Positions 13,817 through 14,954 of a stretch of 14,954 nt of DNA are shown here, piece after piece; within the stretch, counting starts at the first letter, position 1, and every line of letters begins with the position of its first letter. Origin of the DNA: Acidimicrobiales bacterium. GTDB lineage: Bacteria; Actinomycetota; Acidimicrobiia; Acidimicrobiales; Palsa-688. The translations under genes and the position numbers were made by a program. The DNA lies in contig JASHVH010000098.1 in the NCBI GenBank assembly GCA_030039575.1, forward strand, positions 1-14,954, read 5' to 3'. Below the pieces are notes generated by a model. The model made no database searches, was not told the origin of the DNA, and saw only the letters and a list, made by a program, of their open reading frames with translations.

Positions 13817-14662
13817 ATGACCAGCATTAATCCGGCGGGGACGGCCGCGGCGGTGGCCGAGTCGATGAGGTCGTCCCGGGTCGTCGACCTTTCCCTCACC
13901 CTGTCCGAAGACCTCCCGTGCGCCTGGCCCGGCGCCATGCCGTACCGCCACGTCATCGACAACTGGTTCGAGACGACCTCGGGCGACAACGGGCCCCGGC
14001 TCCGCTGCCGCACCGGCGTCCCGTACCACACTTGCCTGGTGGGAATGGACGAGCACACAGGCACCCATTTCGACGCCCCTGCGCATTTCGTCCCGCCACC
14101 GGGGTCGGGGTTACCCAACGCCGGCCCCGCCGGCGCCCTTACCGCTGACCGCGTGCCCCTGGAGCAGCTCTTCGGCCCTGCGGCCGTCGTCGACGTCCGC
14201 TCCCTCCTCGGTCACGCCGGGCCGGGTCGTAGCCCGCGCATTGAGCCGGGTCTGGTCACCGATTGGGAGGCGGCCAACGGCGCCATCGGCCGGGGCGATG
14301 TTGTCCTGTTCCGCAGTGATTGGGACGAGCACTATGTTCCCGGCCCCGGGGGAAGGACCTATGTGGTCGACCCGCTGGTGTTCTCGAGGATCGCGGCGTG
14401 GCCGGCGCCGTCACCAGCGACGATCGAGCTCCTCCGCGACCGAGGCGTGCGCTGCGTCGGTACCGACGGGGTCAGTATGGCCCCGGCGGACGACGCCGCG
14501 CCGGTGCACCTCGTCGGGCTTTCAGCGGGGATGGTCTTCGTCGAATGCTTGGGCGGCCTCAGAGAGCTGCCTCCCCGTGGCGCAACTTTCCTCTTCCTAC
14601 CCGTGAAGATCGGCGAAGGCAGCGGTGGCCCAGGCAGAGCGCTCGGGTTTATCGACGGGTGA
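13817..14662 (+). CDS. Cyclase-family hydrolase (kynurenine-formamidase-like)
   Basis: The product has 281 residues. The family signature HTGTHFDAPAHF is at 80-91, giving metal ligands His80, His84 and Asp86, with His90 as a likely fourth or catalytic residue. DLSLTLSEDLP near 24-34 and VGTDGVSMAP (214-223) followed by His231 are also typical. Members hydrolyse amides or lactones in a Zn/Mn-dependent way, such as N-formylkynurenine and isatin, but many are uncharacterised. With kynurenine genes absent nearby, no substrate is assigned. The N-terminal 20 residues look like an unconserved extension. Its stop TGA overlaps the first unit of a tandem repeat. It converges with the DUF1810-like gene. 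Confidence 0.85.
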   Translation: MTSINPAGTAAAVAESMRSSRVVDLSLTLSEDLPCAWPGAMPYRHVIDNWFETTSGDNGPRLRCRTGVPYHTCLVGMDEHTGTHFDAPAHFVPPPGSGLPNAGPAGALTADRVPLEQLFGPAAVVDVRSLLGHAGPGRSPRIEPGLVTDWEAANGAIGRGDVVLFRSDWDEHYVPGPGGRTYVVDPLVFSRIAAWPAPSPATIELLRDRGVRCVGTDGVSMAPADDAAPVHLVGLSAGMVFVECLGGLRELPPRGATFLFLPVKIGEGSGGPGRALGFIDG

Positions 14663-14760
14663 GCTCGCCTACCGGCCGGTGAGCTCGCCTATCGGCCGAT
14701 GAGCTCGCCTGTCGGCCGGTGAGCTCGCCTGTCGGCCGATGAGCTCGCCTACCGGCCGAT
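14661..14760. repeat. Five tandem 20-bp repeats between convergent genes
   Basis: The unit is GAGCTCGCCTRYCGGCCGRT, five exact-length copies, varying only at four positions near the second half. Each has the palindrome GAGCTC; copies 1 and 2 also have 10-bp palindromes (ACCGGCCGGT, ATCGGCCGAT). A sixth, decayed copy (14761-14780, about 14 of 20 matches) lies within the DUF1810-like gene. Both convergent stop codons fall in the array. There are no unique spacers, so it is not CRISPR. Confidence 0.9.
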
Positions 14761-14954
14761 GAGGTCGTCGGTCGCCGCGTCGGGCCGGCCGTCGAAGTAA
14801 CGGTCCAGCACCTCCTGGAAAACAGCCTGGTCCGGGGCGGCCCGCATAAACAACGTCATCGACGAGCGCAACTTCTGGGCGTCGATGCTGCCGAATATCT
14901 GGGTCGCCGTCCTGTTTTCCGTGGTCGCTACAATTCCGGCGCATTCGAGGAGTC
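14749..14954 (-). CDS. DUF1810-family protein, C-terminal fragment
   Basis: Only the last 67 codons are in the window; the start lies beyond the right edge. The reading contains ATQIFGSIDAQKLRSSMTLF followed by VFQEVLDRYFDGRPDAATDDLIG, which resembles the C-terminal part of DUF1810 proteins (pattern FGxxDxxKLRSSMTLF, then VFxxVLDRYFxG). These are small cytosolic proteins of unknown function. The fragment ends LIGR and TAG (14751-14749) inside the last unit of the tandem repeat, so the repeats may have grown out of this gene's 3' end. A longer overlapping minus-strand frame (14669-14944) reads through the repeats and is a shadow. Confidence 0.7.
   Translation of the reverse strand, partial: LLECAGIVATTENRTATQIFGSIDAQKLRSSMTLFMRAAPDQAVFQEVLDRYFDGRPDAATDDLIGR

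Noticed and set aside
14661..14760. CRISPR array
   Set aside because: Units are 20 bp and directly abutting, with no unique spacers and no cas genes.
14669..14944. 91-residue minus-strand reading frame over the tandem repeats
   Set aside because: The repeats are translated in a drifting frame, and the other minus-strand frame gives a good DUF1810-like match with a stop inside the last repeat.

Overview
The window is GC-rich, tightly packed bacterial DNA. It has G/C-ending codons, GTG and TTG starts, strong GGAGG-type ribosome sites beside apparently leaderless genes, and long antisense shadow ORFs. This fits a high-GC actinobacterium. An acidimicrobial-type lineage is possible, but no marker gene here settles it. 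No rRNA, tRNA, CRISPR array, transposase or phage gene was seen.

Layout. On the minus strand at the left are an atypical SDR, cut by the window edge, and a two-domain cupin; they are coupled by a TGATG overlap. A divergent spacer leads to a small secreted protein on the plus strand (about 1745-2368). The core is a plus-strand run from 2562 to 10832: a secreted substrate-binding protein, a double-domain sugar-type ABC ATPase, two RbsC-like permeases, an amidohydrolase, a canonical SDR and a variant SDR. It is preceded by a very good promoter (TTGACA, 17 nt, TACGAT) whose -35 box lies inside a perfect inverted repeat. Further right are a VIT/CCC1-family membrane protein, a secreted beta-propeller-like protein, a 462-bp non-coding stretch rich in hairpins, a cyclase/kynurenine-formamidase-like hydrolase, a 20-bp tandem repeat, and the C-terminal end of a DUF1810-like gene on the minus strand.

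How the genes may work together (inference). The CUT2-type ABC importer would bring in a small polar or cyclic compound. The amidohydrolase would deaminate or open it, and the SDRs would oxidise or reduce the products. The bicupin with its SDR, and the cyclase-family hydrolase, may belong to the same or a neighbouring pathway. The substrate cannot be read from sequence. No transcription factor gene for the locus lies in the window.

The most unusual non-coding signals are an 80-nt hairpin with two 29-nt arms at 13646-13725, whose wobble pairs point to a plus-strand RNA, and five exact-length 20-bp repeats at 14661-14760 that fill the space between two convergent stop codons.
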